From Chiridota heheva (lineage: Eukaryota; Echinodermata; Holothuroidea; Apodida; Chiridotidae): a DNA stretch of 64,000 nt. Below the pieces are notes generated by a model that was not told the DNA's origin, made no database searches, and saw nothing but the letters and a program-made list of their open reading frames with translations. Made by a program: the position numbers and the translations under genes. Below are positions 1 to 12,910 of this stretch, in pieces; position 1 is the stretch's first letter; every line of letters starts with the position of its first letter. The stretch is taken from NCBI GenBank assembly GCA_020152595.1, contig JAIGNY010001614.1, positions 62,001 to 126,000 on the forward strand, read 5' to 3'.

Positions 1-1035
1 ATTCTGAGTAAAACAGTCTTTGCTATTTGTAAAAAGCTTATTTAATTTTCAAGTTATGACTAAACAAAGTTTCAAGATTTGTTAATTTGTGTGGAATTTG
101 TGATATAGTAAGAGGAACACATTCCAAATCTTTAGGTAATTCTTTAAATTCTAATATTCAAATTCAGTTACTGTACTTGTGAATTTCAGAATCTCTTTTC
201 TACATACATGATGATTTGGGGTGTGACAAAGTTCAATCAAATTTTGCCCGAAGTCCAATTCTATATTTCAGACAACATTGACAGAGGATTAAAAACAATG
301 ATTTTACAAAAGGTATCGATGTCACACATTATTGCACAATAACAGCTAAAATTTAAAAATGCTATAAATTGGTCAATTTTTAACTCATTTTTATGAAATA
401 TTTTGCTGTTTTAATGCTTAAAATCATATTTGAAACCAATAAAACCCATGTTGCCTCTAGCTGTCCATAGTCCTTTAACAGTTCTTTTTGTCCTCTAGCA
501 TAGAATATAGACATGTCTAACAACTGAATGAAACACATTTGATATATTCAAAACAATAGTTGACCCTTTGCAAAGGTGTAGAAGGCCCTACTTTTCATTT
601 AATTGTGATATAAGCTATTATTGTATTTACCGGTTCATAGACCATTTGGAATGCTGTATCTTTTGATTTAGTTCTCAAGAGGTGTACCAACTCTCTAACA
701 AAGTCTCCTTTGTCTTGGTATCAGTCTTAAAGGAGAGGGTGTATTTTGCTTGAGTCTCAAGAATATTTGAACACACTTTTCATGCACGTGATGGTACTGA
801 AAAGCTATGATACAAATGTTCATATTAATCATGATTATTTTTTATGGATATTTAAAGTAATTTATCAGCAACATGAAAATAACAAATTTGGCCTTTGTAT
901 TTCAAAGTCCATTGACTTAGCAAAAAAGACATCCCCACTTGTCGACCGAGAACTTTAAACTTCAGTAAATCATTTTTCTCTTATGACATCAGATCATTAT
1001 GGCAGAAATTGATATCCTGCGTTATGTTTCAACAG
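1..1035. other. Non-coding, probably intron
   Basis: I see no convincing exon, RNA gene or repeat family here. The only open frame (746-958) has unremarkable composition and no family resemblance. Because the exon at 1036 starts at a splice acceptor, this stretch is probably the 3' part of an upstream intron. Confidence 0.5.
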
Positions 1036-1266
1036 CTGGATTTTGATCAGCTGCTAGCAAGATGGATAGATGGAGTATTATTAAAGGAACAGCTTGCCTA
1101 CAAGATGAGGTCGTGCATACAGCAGTTCAGCTCTTGTGTGGGAGCAAGGATAGTAATTACGAACAGCAAAGAGTATGAGCACTGTGTGGATGTCCATAAC
1201 GCTTTTGACCTGTGCCTTCACGTTTCATTTTTGCCCCTGTCGTGGGCTGTCTGCTTAATATATAGG
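1036..1266 (+). CDS. Internal exon of unrecognised membrane-protein gene (exon A)
   Basis: This is a 77-codon exon, phase 0 at both ends. It follows a pyrimidine-containing acceptor (tgtttcaacag) and ends at AGG|GTAAGG. The first ~55 residues are polar and contain three cysteines (near 27, 34 and 50). Residues ~57-75 (FDLCLHVSFLPLSWAVCLIY) form one hydrophobic segment of membrane-spanning length, followed by basic residues. This suggests a lumenal or extracellular loop followed by a transmembrane helix. The exon joins in frame to 17038-17230 and then to 25891-26014. The 5' part of the gene lies outside the window. I do not recognise the family; the exon call rests on splice signals and phase agreement. 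Confidence 0.6.
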
Positions 1267-1302
1267 GTAAGGTTTTTTTTCTTCTTTTTCTGTTAAAATA
1301 AA

Positions 1303-1590
1303 TACCGTATTTGACATAATAGGCGACCAGGGCATTTATGAAAATAGAATTGCACCACTTTTTAGGCCCAAAGTTGATTCCTAATAAGCGCCCAACGGAC
1401 TGCATTGTGTGAACTTGTTCTATACAAGCCCCACAATAGTTACCACAAAAACATCATGAGCGTCAGATGCAAAATAAGCAAATAATGTAACAAAAAATTT
1501 AAGTCGTTAAATTAATCACATGAATTATGTTATCAGGTCAAAAAATGTTGGGTGGGCGCCTATTAGATAGAGCAGGGGCACTGAATACAT
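1303..1590. repeat. Dispersed repeat, inverted copy near 43.8 kb
   Basis: The segment contains blocks such as 'aataagcgcc', 'gcatctgac'-type and 'cccacccaac'-type words. They recur in reverse complement and the same order at about 43770-43995, including the 'acattatttgcttattttgc' block. It sits in the intron just after exon A. It is probably a short non-autonomous DNA element; ends and class are not resolved. Confidence 0.5.
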
Positions 1591-2099
1591 CGAATACGAT
1601 AAATTAACAAAATGGAAGTACAAACAAATTTGATGGAAGCTAGCTCTGGTATATTCTTAATGTTCTTGCTTTTTGACATGAAGGAATAAGTCAAAGAAGT
1701 TAAATTGTTTGTAAATTTTGATGAGTTTCTCAAAATGCCCCCAGTTTGGAAATATTTTTTTCTTTCTTATTTTGTCACTTGGATTAAAATGAATATCAGT
1801 GCAATAGTGAGCAGTCAGAGAATGTTTTAGGAACAATACATATTTTCATAGACTTATCTGTCAACTGACTGGTTGTATCAGTGGAAAATGTACACTTTTC
1901 AGCCAGTAAGTTCATGAAAGATTCACGGCCTTACATCAGCGATTTTCTTATTTTCTACATGTAGCAAAACAACATCCCAAGGTCACCAAATTGCCACGTA
2001 TCATGGCCCACATACTCAGTATATATCACTGTACAATACTGCATGAACTATGCCTACATTAATACAGAGTTCATTTTGGGAAATAAAAAATTATTTACC

Positions 2100-2547
2100 T
2101 TACTTACCGCTCTCCTCCCCTGACTGTGGAGATTAAGCTCCCTCAAGTAGTTTCTTCCATTTCTTTCTGTCTCTTGCACGTACTATTGCTTCCCTCCAAC
2201 TTTTCCATCTAAGCCCTTTTCTTCTTTCTTCACTGTCCTTCCTTGGACCACCCTCTTTTCCTGCTCTCTTTTGGTGCCCAAGACAGTGCAATCTTAGCAT
2301 GATTGTCATCTTCTCTCCTTAGCACATGCTTGATCCATCTCCACCTTCTTGTATAGATAATCTTACTCATTGGTATGGTCTGTGCTCTTTGGTATAATTC
2401 GTCATAACATGACTCCATTGGCCATATTATTTTGAATATTTTCCTGAGGCAGTTCCTTTGAAATACGTTCAATTCATTTTTATATGGTTTGGTAAACTTC
2501 CATGTTTCTGATCCATAGAGTAACTTGGTTGGAAAATTTGTGAGCAT
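2100..2547 (-). pseudogene. LINE reverse-transcriptase C-terminal fragment
   Basis: The minus-strand reading contains LLYGSETWKFTK, then an RRWRWIKHVLRREDD segment, then (in a shifted frame) a tail with REAIVRARDRKKWKK. This order (LYG-ETW, WRWIGHVLR, R-D--KW) is typical of the C-terminus of endonuclease-type non-LTR retrotransposons. No catalytic RT box is present, so the copy is strongly truncated. The two halves are in different frames. It abuts the inverted-repeat element that starts at 2578. Confidence 0.7.
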
Positions 2548-2577
2548 TTTTTTGTGGAAAAATTCTAAGCTTTGTTA

Positions 2578-5061
2578 CAGTCAGTTCCCAGCCTCACGAA
2601 AAGTCGCTTATTCTCTTTTTTGCGTATTCTGTCCACTCAGATTTATTAATGTATAATGAGCTGCAACATGCTCTTTTTCTAAGGTAATTACAACTTTTTT
2701 ACAGTAGAAAACAGTATCAATACACGAAATTTAGGCAAAATAAAATTAACATTTTAAGAAATCGAGCAAAAAATAATGAAAATCGGAGGGATTTATAACG
2801 ATTACAAATTTGGAAAACGTTGTCTAAAAACGTGGTTACAAAACACATTTGCAGTGGATCTTTACATATGTGATAGAAAAATTTCTTTTTTATCTAAATT
2901 TATGAAAATAAGTATGAAAATCAGAAGAAGCTGGTCAGGAGTTCACAAGCTTTGCACCAATTTGCAGAGGAACCATATTGATTTTGCTAATATTGTACGA
3001 TCCATATCATGATTGGACAATGTGCAGTCATGTGGTGTTGTTTACATAGGTATCGTAATCTTGCATGCATGTAATCATGAAATGGCGCTCACACGAAATA
3101 GCCACAAAGTTACCCTTCGTAATTCCCTGATAACTTGATAGTTTCTTTGAAAAAACAAACAATATATATATTCAGATTACATGGGGAATCTTAATTGTAT
3201 ATCAAATTCAGAATAAAATGAATGAGATTTAGTGACGAGCTTCTTGAGGCAAATAAATACACTTACTCAGTGTATGCAAGGTTTTGATAATTAGAACTGT
3301 GGTGTATGTAATGTGGTGTCAATCTGTCAATACTGATTTTCTCAATTTCAACCCATGCAGTAGTATTTTCACTATTCTTTTGCTATAAATCATAGGGTTA
3401 AATACATTTATATTTGTAGGTCTTGTGTGAATTTTATTGAGTGAAGTATGGATTGGACTCTTGCCTGCTCTGACAAAATTTTATTGTAAGTTATACAATG
3501 ATAGCGATTTAATAACTGCCAATTAATATTAAACAGGATTCATACATAACAAAAAATATCCTTTTTTTTTATGGACCTGGGTCAGAAAACACGGAATTGT
3601 AGTGTGAGAATGACCTCTAAACCGAAACACTGAAAATAAAAATTACCTTAGAAAATCACGTATTTCACAAAATTGCCTAAAACATAACAACGGATAATAA
3701 TCATATACGCATTGTATGAACAGGCCTATGTAGAATATTGGCTAGTTGTATGGCATAGCATGATGTATAACAAAAGGATCACATGTGCACTTGCACTGGT
3801 TCTATATATCCATGCTTGCACGATGGCATTATCTTGCAACAATAAAATTGACAATGCTTTTCCGAGGATGAATTTTACTTTTTCTTCAACATTTGATTTA
3901 CTTCTGGTACAATATATATACCCTTGAAATATAAACAGAATACACAGATGCAGGGCACATATGTATATAAGTAGTGCCACTCTAATTTTTTCGACAGCAA
4001 CTAAAGATCAATGAAACACTCAATTGGAAAAATGAAAACACATACACATAAAAAGGAAAAGTTTTCACAACCACTAAGATTGCATATTCAAGTCCTCAAG
4101 CTAAGGCCTAAATTTATAGATAATCTGCAGTCTAGATATCTTTGTCTTGAAGTATTTTCTTATTGTCTTATGCGGTATTTCAAGTCAATTTTTTAAATAC
4201 TGCATACCAACATGACAATACACTAAGTTGACATTGAAAATAACCTGATAGTTAGTTTTATCCTGTAAATATTGAACCTAGATCCATGGTTGATTTGTAA
4301 CTATGGACACAGTATTCTCATTTTCACAACAGACCTTGCTTACATTTCAACCTAAACAATGCCCGGGAAACAATGGTAAAAAAATTACTGGTCTTTCATA
4401 ATACAACAACACATTTCAAATATGCTGATGATTAATTATCATTTGGATTCGACGCTGCAGAGATTGAACGAAATCAAATGACACACTGACAGCTACACCT
4501 GGGCTACGTCAAGAGTACATGAGATGGATGTGAAATCAATTTTATCCTAGCTACCACACTCACTTGAACTAACTCTTTATCTTGATAAAAATCCATGCTA
4601 ATCTCTTTGATAGTGGCCATTTTCAACTTCAAAACACTGTCACTAATCACCACCACCGGGCCCATACAAATTTAGTACTGGCATAAAGCTTATTGTATCG
4701 TCTAATGAATTATCGATAAATTTTGCCTTAATTTGAAGGAAGCCAGTCAGGAGCTCGGCATGAATTTGTACCCCAAATTAAGCCTATAATTTAGTACACA
4801 AATCCAAACGACAATTACACAAAATTGGAAGTCTGAAAATATGGAATATTTGATAATCAATGGAAAGAAAAATCAGTGAACTTTCACCTAGCTTAGAAAC
4901 TTTACTGCTACAACTCAGTCAGGTGACATCCCACGTGATATAAAATTGTATCTTCCAGTGATCGGTTTCGCGAAAACTGCAAAATTCTGAAAGTGGGCAG
5001 AGTACTGTGCGAAGAGGATGGCGTCAAACCACCTCATTAACGTGAGGCTGGGAACTGACTG
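2578..5061. mobile_element. Terminal-inverted-repeat DNA element, 2.48 kb
   Basis: The 21 bases at 2578-2598 (starting CAGTCAGTTCCCAG) are an exact reverse complement of 5041-5061. Similarity decays just inside. The interior contains short open frames (2776-3012, 3712-3927, 4011-4196) without recognisable transposase motifs, so it looks non-autonomous or decayed. Flanking bases (tgtta / tgtac) do not give a clear target-site duplication. Superfamily unassigned. Confidence 0.6.
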
Positions 5062-6617
5062 TGTACAAATACATTAGTTAGTACACATAAATTTAATAGG
5101 CTTTTTTCAAATTCAATCTTAGGGCACTTTAGTGTTGTTCAATGAGTTCAATATTGTTTGAGCCATATTGAAGATACTTCTACTTGTTTGTCTGGCACTT
5201 GAAATTTAAAGGACTTCCCATGAATGATCTTTTTCACTTATAGAATAGAGGCCTATTAAGCCTTACTCTACCAGAGCATTTGAGATTACAGTGTTACTTT
5301 AGGGAACTTTTTGGAAAGTTCTTTTTCACATAGTTATTTTTATTTTCTATTGTAACATGTTTATGTTATATGAAAGCTAAGACTTAAGACTTTACGTTGG
5401 TTTTCATAATTTTCTAATCAAGTATTCCAATTTATGCAAATGAGGTCATTAATTCAGATTATTAAGATGTCCTAAAACTGTTATCTTTGTGATATTCTGC
5501 TTTCTTGTGGCTATTTACAAAAAAAGATTTGTATAGAATTTATGATTTGTTGAAAGAAGGACCTTTTATTCTATACTATTAATTTTTTTGGAGCAAGGAA
5601 AAAATTCAGACGTTAATTTTACATTTTTTGACCTGAAAATTGACCTCTGATTTTGCCAATGATCTATCTAATAGGATTTGGCATTATACTTTTCACTAGA
5701 CATGCATAAGCTTGCATGGTGTACCAGTTTTGTAACTAAAAGTGGTTTGGGGAAAAACCGGAAGTACCGAAAATAACCAAATTACTACAAAAAAATTGCC
5801 AAAAGATAGTAAAAATCTGTTTTATTTAAATGAAAATGAAGTTCATGCTTTGTGTCAAGATGTTTTTTTTTAGTATCTTTTGTTATATTTGTGAAAATAT
5901 GTGATATTTATGCAGATTCAATCAATAAATACGATTGAGAATGTTTGGAAATAAATAGTCATATGTACCTGCAGTTAACAGGTTCAATGATGTGATGTAT
6001 TTGCATCGTCTTTTTGGGATAATAATTACCCTGACCACAACAAATTCATTTCTTTATAATTCCTTTATTTGAAGTCATGTCGATTCTCTCCTGAGTCCTT
6101 TTGTCTTTTAAAATACTTGGGAATCCATTAGAAATCCCGACAAATATATCGCAAATCGCAAGCCAAGTATTATGAGACCCTTTACGAATTCACACGCAAC
6201 TACGCCCTACTGTTCTGATTGACCCTATGCATGTACATATTGGGATTGTACAAGTTATAACACAATATTCAATGTGTATATGGGCCCCTGGATACAAATG
6301 AAACTTTGCATGAATGACCCTAGATTCACATGTTGTTATAGTAATAAGATTAATGAATGAGTTTTCAAGGGTCGTATTATTTTCGAACGTTTTCTTTTAG
6401 TTTGAATTCAGCAGCTTATGCCAGGAAAAAAAATTGCTATAAATAGCTGTAGCATTGTTTAGAGGAGGGTGAATTAATTGCATGATCCTTATGGAATAAC
6501 AATGTACTGTAAAACAAAGATAAATTATCCCTGTGTTATCACCATCTTTATTTATGAATCAAACCAAGCTGGTATGATTAACATTTCACAATAAGGTCGC
6601 AAGTAAAAATGACCATT

Positions 6618-6790
6618 CATTCCCTCAAAAAGTATGTATTTATTCCCTCAAAAAGTTTGTATTCATTCCGTCAAAAACTTTGTATTAATTCCGTCAAAAA
6701 CTTTGTATTCATTCTCTCAAAAAGTTTGTATTCATTCTCTCAAAAAGTTTGTATTCATTCTCTCAAAAAGTTTGTATTCTTTCCCTTCAT
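6618..6790. repeat. 23-bp minisatellite, about 7-8 copies
   Basis: Units of the type cattctctcaaaaagtttg plus tatt repeat every 23 bp (for example starts at 6641, 6664, 6687). Because 23 is not a multiple of three, the open frames across it are a by-product of the repeat and not evidence of coding. Confidence 0.85.
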
Positions 6791-8289
6791 CTCATTTTCA
6801 TAATAAACCTCTGAACATCAGTCCCAGTCAAAATTGTTTAGATTTTAAAAACACGAAAGATTTCATGCATTTTGATATGAAAAATTTATGCCGTTTCTCC
6901 TGTAATTATGTTTACTCATAGTAGTAGTAGCCTACGAGCGATGGAATCTTCCATTCCAATTAATCATGTGTTGTATGTAATTGACCCATACTACGTGTTA
7001 TTCGCTTGGAGGTACAAGCTCAAATGATTTCATTGGATCGAAGTGGAGCGAGTTTATATATGTCTTTTTACAGACCCGTAGGAGAGAGCCTGTTGGTATG
7101 CATAAATAAATTAATAATATTATCTCTGCATTCTGTTCTGCATATCGTTTCACAAGTAGAAAGTACAAACAGAATGTTCAAATACAGATGTGTTTTGCTG
7201 TTTTATACAATTCTTAATGACCAAAAATATTGTTTATCATTGTTAAATATTTCAAATCAATGTTGAACTTATCTGCAGAGTGCCAAAGAATTGTTTTTGC
7301 TTGGGTGTGTGGCATGTGTGGTAAAAAGAAAATGTTTTCAAAGCTCCTTGCTGAAACAAGGTCTGGTTTGGTTTAAGTACGGAATACAATGTATTTCAGT
7401 TTAATTTTCAATCCTGATTCGTACAGAGATTGCAGGTAATACACTTTTCTTTTCTTTTTTTTTCATTTTGATGAAGAAAATATTAATTTGGTGGGAGTGG
7501 GACACTACTTTTCATTAGCGGGCTTTTTCTTTTCTACCTTATTACACTCCCATAATTCACACAGTTTTATATCGTATTGAAGAAGGCGAATACCATATAA
7601 GGAAGGCTATAGGGCGGGAACCTTGATGACTTAAGTATAATAGAAAATGTCACCGCGATGCACAGATGGGGCCTATTTAAAGTAATAGCATAGCAAAAAC
7701 GATTCAACTTGAAAAATAACAGAGGTATGTATGCTTTATGAGGATTTGTTTGGTTGAGCTATTATTATTTTTTTCAAATAGGACCCACGGCCTGGCCATG
7801 CTTAATGTTTCAAAGAAATGTAAGTATCAAGTGGGTGGGATCTGAACTGTAAGATTTTCCCATTGTAGGTTATATGCAAATCAGCAACAATTGTACTGCA
7901 TGATCACTGATCAAGTATACGACTAGCATCACACCGTTAGATGATGCATTTTAGAGACCTAATTTGTCTGTATTACAAGTATCCGACAAATTTCTTTTGT
8001 TTTTATATAAGAGAAAATTGTAATCATAACTATGAATTAGAAATCGTGAGCAAATAAGGGCATATAGATGGCCTGTCAACACAGCCTTTTTTACAACATT
8101 TTATACCTGACTGCCTTGGGACCAAGACTCACAAATGGGTAAAATCGGCATTATTTGAGGGGCAAATGGGGTATATAAAATCAGTTTACATGCAAACAAC
8201 ATTTAAGTTTATTAATACATTTGATTAATAAATGCCTGTGTTATCATTTTCAACATTATTTACAGAAAATACTGTGATACAAACATCGT

Positions 8290-11215
8290 TAGCAATTATC
8301 ATATAACAGTGCAGTCATCATCATCATGCAGTCTGTCGATTCTCAACAATGACTGTCCTTCAAGGTCGTTATCATCCTCAGTATTAATAGGAGCACATAG
8401 CCTTCTCCAGGTCGATCTATTGTTTGAAAGAGATACCCAATCCTTTGGATCAATGTTTCGGTGCTTCAAGTTCCGCTTCAAAGTATCCTTGAAACGGGTC
8501 CCAGATGACAGTTAAGAGAACAGAATCTGGCGCAGCAGTCATTGCGAGTCCATCCTCTGATCATGACCTGCCTAACGTAAATTCCATTGAATTAGTAGCT
8601 GCTCCACGCTTGCTTTTTTAAGTATAGACACATTTGTCACTTTCTGCCACCATTTTACCTTCATTATTATTCTGAGGTGTCGCATGATGAAAGAGTGGAG
8701 TTTTTTCTCTTGTTTGCTGTATAGCATTATCGGCATTGATAAGTACTTTACTAAATCTGGGCGTCTTTGATTTTTTTGTTTTTTGTGGTGGTAGTGTTAG
8801 TTTGGGCTTTTTATGGGGTGACTTACCCTTCTTAGTCCGTAATCTTGTTATGTTATGTATAGTGTCCACGCTTCAACTCCATACAATAGGGTTGAGAGTA
8901 CCTCTGCTCGGTAAACCTGGCACTTTGTCTTCACTGACACATGGGAGTTGTTCTACAATCTTCGGTATAAGCGCCCAAAAGATGAGCTGGCCTTAGCCAT
9001 TCTCCTGCTAATATCATCATCCATCCTACCATTATCAGTTATGCTACTACCAAGATAGGTGAACTGGTTTACATACTTCAGTTCTTGACCAGATATAGTG
9101 ATTTTGTGTCTCCAACATTCTCATGTGGTGATTGCACCAACACCTCTGTTTTCTTTATATTTATCTGCAGTCCATATTTGGTTGCTGCAAATGCATCTGT
9201 GAGATGCTGCATGCACTATCGAGAATGTGCCACTAAAGCACTATCATCTGCAAACAGTAATTCTCTGGCCAAAACTTATGTAGTCTTCGTTTTCGCTTTG
9301 AATTGTGACACCTTAAATAGGTCTGCATTTTCCGGGATTGGATGTATACCCCATCTTCAGCGCTCCTGAAGGCTTCTTCAAGCATAGCAGAGAGGAACAG
9401 GGAAAACAGGGTAGGGGTCAGAACACAGCCCTGTTTCACGCCGTTAGAGACTTGGAACTGCTTAGTTGTTGCATCCTGGACTGATACCTGTGCCATCATT
9501 CCATCATGTAGAGAACAAATCATATTGGTGAACTTTTTTGGGCACCTAAACTTCCTCAATAGCTGCCACAATCCTACATGACCCACCATGTCGAAGGCTC
9601 AAAGTCGATGAACACTATGTACAGTGGCATATTTTGCTCAATACATTTTTCTCGCAACTGACGCAGACAGAAGATCATCTTGATTGTGCTTTGGTTTGAT
9701 CTGAAGCCAGACTGGGTTTCCGGAAGTACAGCAGGAGCAATGTGGTCATTCAGTCTTTTCAAAAGAATTTTAGAGAAGACTTTACTGGCAATTGACAGTA
9801 ATGATATGCCTCGGTAGTTTCCACAAATCTTTCTGTCCCCCTTCTTGAATAGCGCCACAATGTTTGCAATTTTTCCATTCATCTAGGATTGACTCATCCT
9901 CCCAGCACCCGGAAATAAGCTGATGTAGACACTCTGGAAGCTTTTTACCTCCATTTTGCCATATCTCACCAGGTATCCCATCACAACCTGGTGCCTTTCC
10001 GATGCTGATAGCTGATACTGCCATGCTAACCTCTTCCATGCTTGGGGGACCATCCATAATTTCAACTGTAGTTTGTTTGGTAACATTTGAGAGTGCATCT
10101 TTACTGATTCTTCCATCAACATTGAGGAGCTTCTTAAAATGGGTGGCAAAATGTTCAGCAACCTTTTTTGCAGAGCCAGTTTTTCTTGTGGTTGATTTCA
10201 GTCTGATTTTGAGCTTTGTTCTTGTCATTTGGTGATCTGTTGAACACTTGGCTCCTATCATGACTCTTGTGCTCAAGATTTTCATCCTATCACATTGTTG
10301 CGTTATCACATAATCTATAAGATGCCAATGTTTTGTTCTGGTGTGCATACATGTGACTCTACGTTCCAACTTCTGCTTGAAGATCGTGTTGGTGATTGTG
10401 AGATTATGTTCTATACACAGAGACAATAATATCTTCCCAGTTGAATTGGTGTTTCCGACTCCAAATCCTCCCAGTACGTTGGGCCACTTTGTGTAATCGC
10501 TTCGCACTCGAGCATTAAAGTCACCCAATAATAGGAGCTTGTCTTGCTGTGGTGTTTGTAGAAGAGTTTGTGTTAAGAATAGAGTAGAACTCCTCCTTAG
10601 CTTCAGCTGTGTTTATCATGGTAGGAGCATATACACTGATAACTGAAAGGTGGTGATTGGCTGTGAGAGGTATTCTGAGTGACATGATTCTGTCACTTAT
10701 GGCATTTGGTCCTTCCTCTAGGTTCTTCAGCAGGGCAGTCTTGATGACAATAGCAACTCCTGATTCATGTCTGCTTCCATCTGGTTTTCCACTCTAATAG
10801 AAAGTGAACTCTCCATCTGCCACACTACCGCTATCCAAGAATCTTGTCTCACTCAGGGCAGCTATATCAATCTGGAAAACTCATTTGCTATCAGAGCAGT
10901 GCGTCTTTGTGGTCTGTGACAGTCATTGCAATCAAGCATTGTTCTCACATTCCACTAAGCAATTGTCAGGTTTCTTGTTTTTCTAGTTTTACTACATCCT
11001 AACTTACTTCTCACTGACCCCCGGAGCGTAAGGTGATCAGCGCGGTCGTTGTTAACCTGGGCGATTACCGAGTCGGTATCTGAAATGACTTGTACTCTTT
11101 TCATGGTTGATAACGCATTCCTTTTGGACTGTTGGAAAATTGGGTTAAAGTACATCCAAGCTTTTGCCATTACTAGGCATACTCTCTCAGTAAATTATGC
11201 AATGATTCCTGCCGG
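8290..11215 (-). pseudogene. Degenerate RTE-like LINE (endonuclease + reverse transcriptase)
   Basis: Reading the minus strand from ~11170: an N-terminal RNLTIA(stop)WNVRTML box, as at the start of AP-type endonucleases; an SETRF motif near 10850 in a shifted frame; GDFNARV at ~10525; and HLIDYV further on. RT motifs follow: GKAPGCDGIPGEIW (~9990), NYRGISLLS (~9810), LPETQSGFR (~9720), a QGCVLTPTLFS box (~9430), and the catalytic FADD box at ~9250. A C-terminal DWVSLSNNRSTWRRL segment lies near 8430. Stops and frameshifts separate the blocks, so the copy is dead. Domain order and the WNVRTML / DR--WR signatures suggest an RTE-type element. The clade is inferred from motifs only. Confidence 0.8.
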
Positions 11216-12192
11216 CATGAGCTGGTCATGACAGGCTGGACCGATGACTACTGCAGTGGTTGGCCGGGGAGTTCTGCAGTACAGAATAAACTCTGCCCAT
11301 TAAGGAGATACCATGGGGCACCTAAGGTTTAGCTAAGTGGCCATTAACTCCGCAAGGTACTCATCCGCCCTTCGACAGATCTTGTTTTTAGTTTTGCTGG
11401 GGTGCTTAGCCACACCCTCATCACCAGGCAAGCTGGCCGGGGGTGTCGGTTTAGTTGCCGACGGCCCGACCATGAACAGGTAGTACCAGTTTACATGGTT
11501 ACCAGTTGCAGAAGACCTGACCTGACAATAATGACAGTGCAGTACACTGCAGTTATAGTTACTGTAATGCACTTTATGTTCAAAGCTTGTTTACATTTCG
11601 TGTGAAAAACCAGTTTTCCAGTTGAAACCGATTTTGGTTTTTTTAAACCGTCCGGTTTCAAGTCTGGGCAAAACTGTGCAAGCTTAGACATACATTGTTC
11701 CTTTCTATGATGCACAAAACTAGTATAATATAAAAAGGAATTGTCTACACCATTATTTTAATAAAAATGTTATGCAAATGAGTAAATTTACTTCATTTAT
11801 TTTGCACAGAATTGAAATTTTCAGTTTATGACCCAATTTCAGCCATTGGAAGCTGTAAAAATACTTTTAATTATTCAGGTTATGCTGAATGTCTTTTAGA
11901 AATTTACTTCTGTTGTTTTTATTAGGAATTGTCGATGAAAAGGTACTCAAAAATGGCTTAGAGCATCATGTTGACAGTGCCAACTTGGTATCCTTCACTG
12001 ACAGTTGGTACCACATATGAAATATCTACAAATTTGTCCAAATATAGGAAAAAACTTATTGAAAAATACAATTTCAAATGTTTTTAAGGAAGTACAAGAT
12101 TTGGGGGTGGGGTTCTGGCTTTTTTTTTAATGGCCCCCTTCTAGGATCCAAATTGCTTCAAAGAAAAGGATTTCCCCCTAAATGGGACTGAA

Positions 12193-12425
12193 TGGGTCTC
12201 TTGCGCCAACATTGGTCTCTTGCCCCCAACACGGGTCTCTTGCCCCTGACACGGGGCTCTTTCCCCCAACACGGGATTCTTTCCCCCAACACAGGTCTCT
12301 TTCCCCCAACACGGGTCTCTTTCCCCCAACACGGGTCTCTTTCCCCCAATACGGGTCTCTTTTCCCCAACACGAGTCTCTTTTCCCCAACATGGGTCTCT
12401 TTCCCCCAACATGGGACCCTTTCCT
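12193..12425. repeat. 20-bp minisatellite inside element A, about 11-12 copies
   Basis: The unit gggtctctttcccccaacac repeats every 20 bp with point variants. All frames stay open on both strands, which explains the overlapping open frames here. The corresponding place in element B (about 15400-15480) has only a few degenerate units, so the array expanded within this copy. Confidence 0.9.
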
Positions 12426-12910
12426 CTTAGAATTTTAATTCTACTCAACTGCACCACAACCTCACAACATGGAATTGAGATTTGGCGAAATAGGTATATG
12501 GGCACTGTTGCACTACAAACTAGGGGTTGGTCTGTAAAGTTTCATTCAAAATTACTATAAAAAGGACAATTCATATTGATCACGTCGGATTTTAGTGACG
12601 CATTTACTTGTTTAAATTTTACTGTTAAAATTACATTGATTTATTTTGCAACGGATTCGCACTAACTATGCCTGGGCCTAACGTTGGGCCTAACGTTAGT
12701 AAAACATGAAATTTCAAAATGCACTTAATAATTTCAGAAATTTGAAAAAGCACTCTATCCATTTCAGCTGGTTCTGATATTCCTTGGGCCTCTTTCTGGG
12801 TTGGGTTCAGGTACTAAAAGATCTCCATTACTGTCGATAAGCCTTCTGACTCTTCCTCATCCTCTGTTTCACTTTGAAACAAGATTCAGGATGCACGTTC
12901 TTCTGTCGTC

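Larger units (their letters stand above)
5708..11685. mobile_element. Nested 6-kb insertion inside element A
   Basis: Element A sequence stops at 5707 and resumes at 11686. The left junction reads agacatgcat then AAGCTTGCA; the right reads TGCAAGCTT then agacatacat. This gives a 9-bp terminal inverted repeat and an up to 10-bp target duplication with one mismatch. A subterminal AACCGG block also occurs inverted at both ends. A duplication of 8-10 bp would suit hAT or Mutator-like elements, but no transposase is visible. A large part of the insert is a later LINE (8290-11215). Confidence 0.55.

Noticed and set aside
12141-12560. Overlapping open frames on both strands with GERDPCWGK-like or SFPQHGSL-like repeats
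   Set aside because: By-product of the 20-bp minisatellite, which leaves all frames open.
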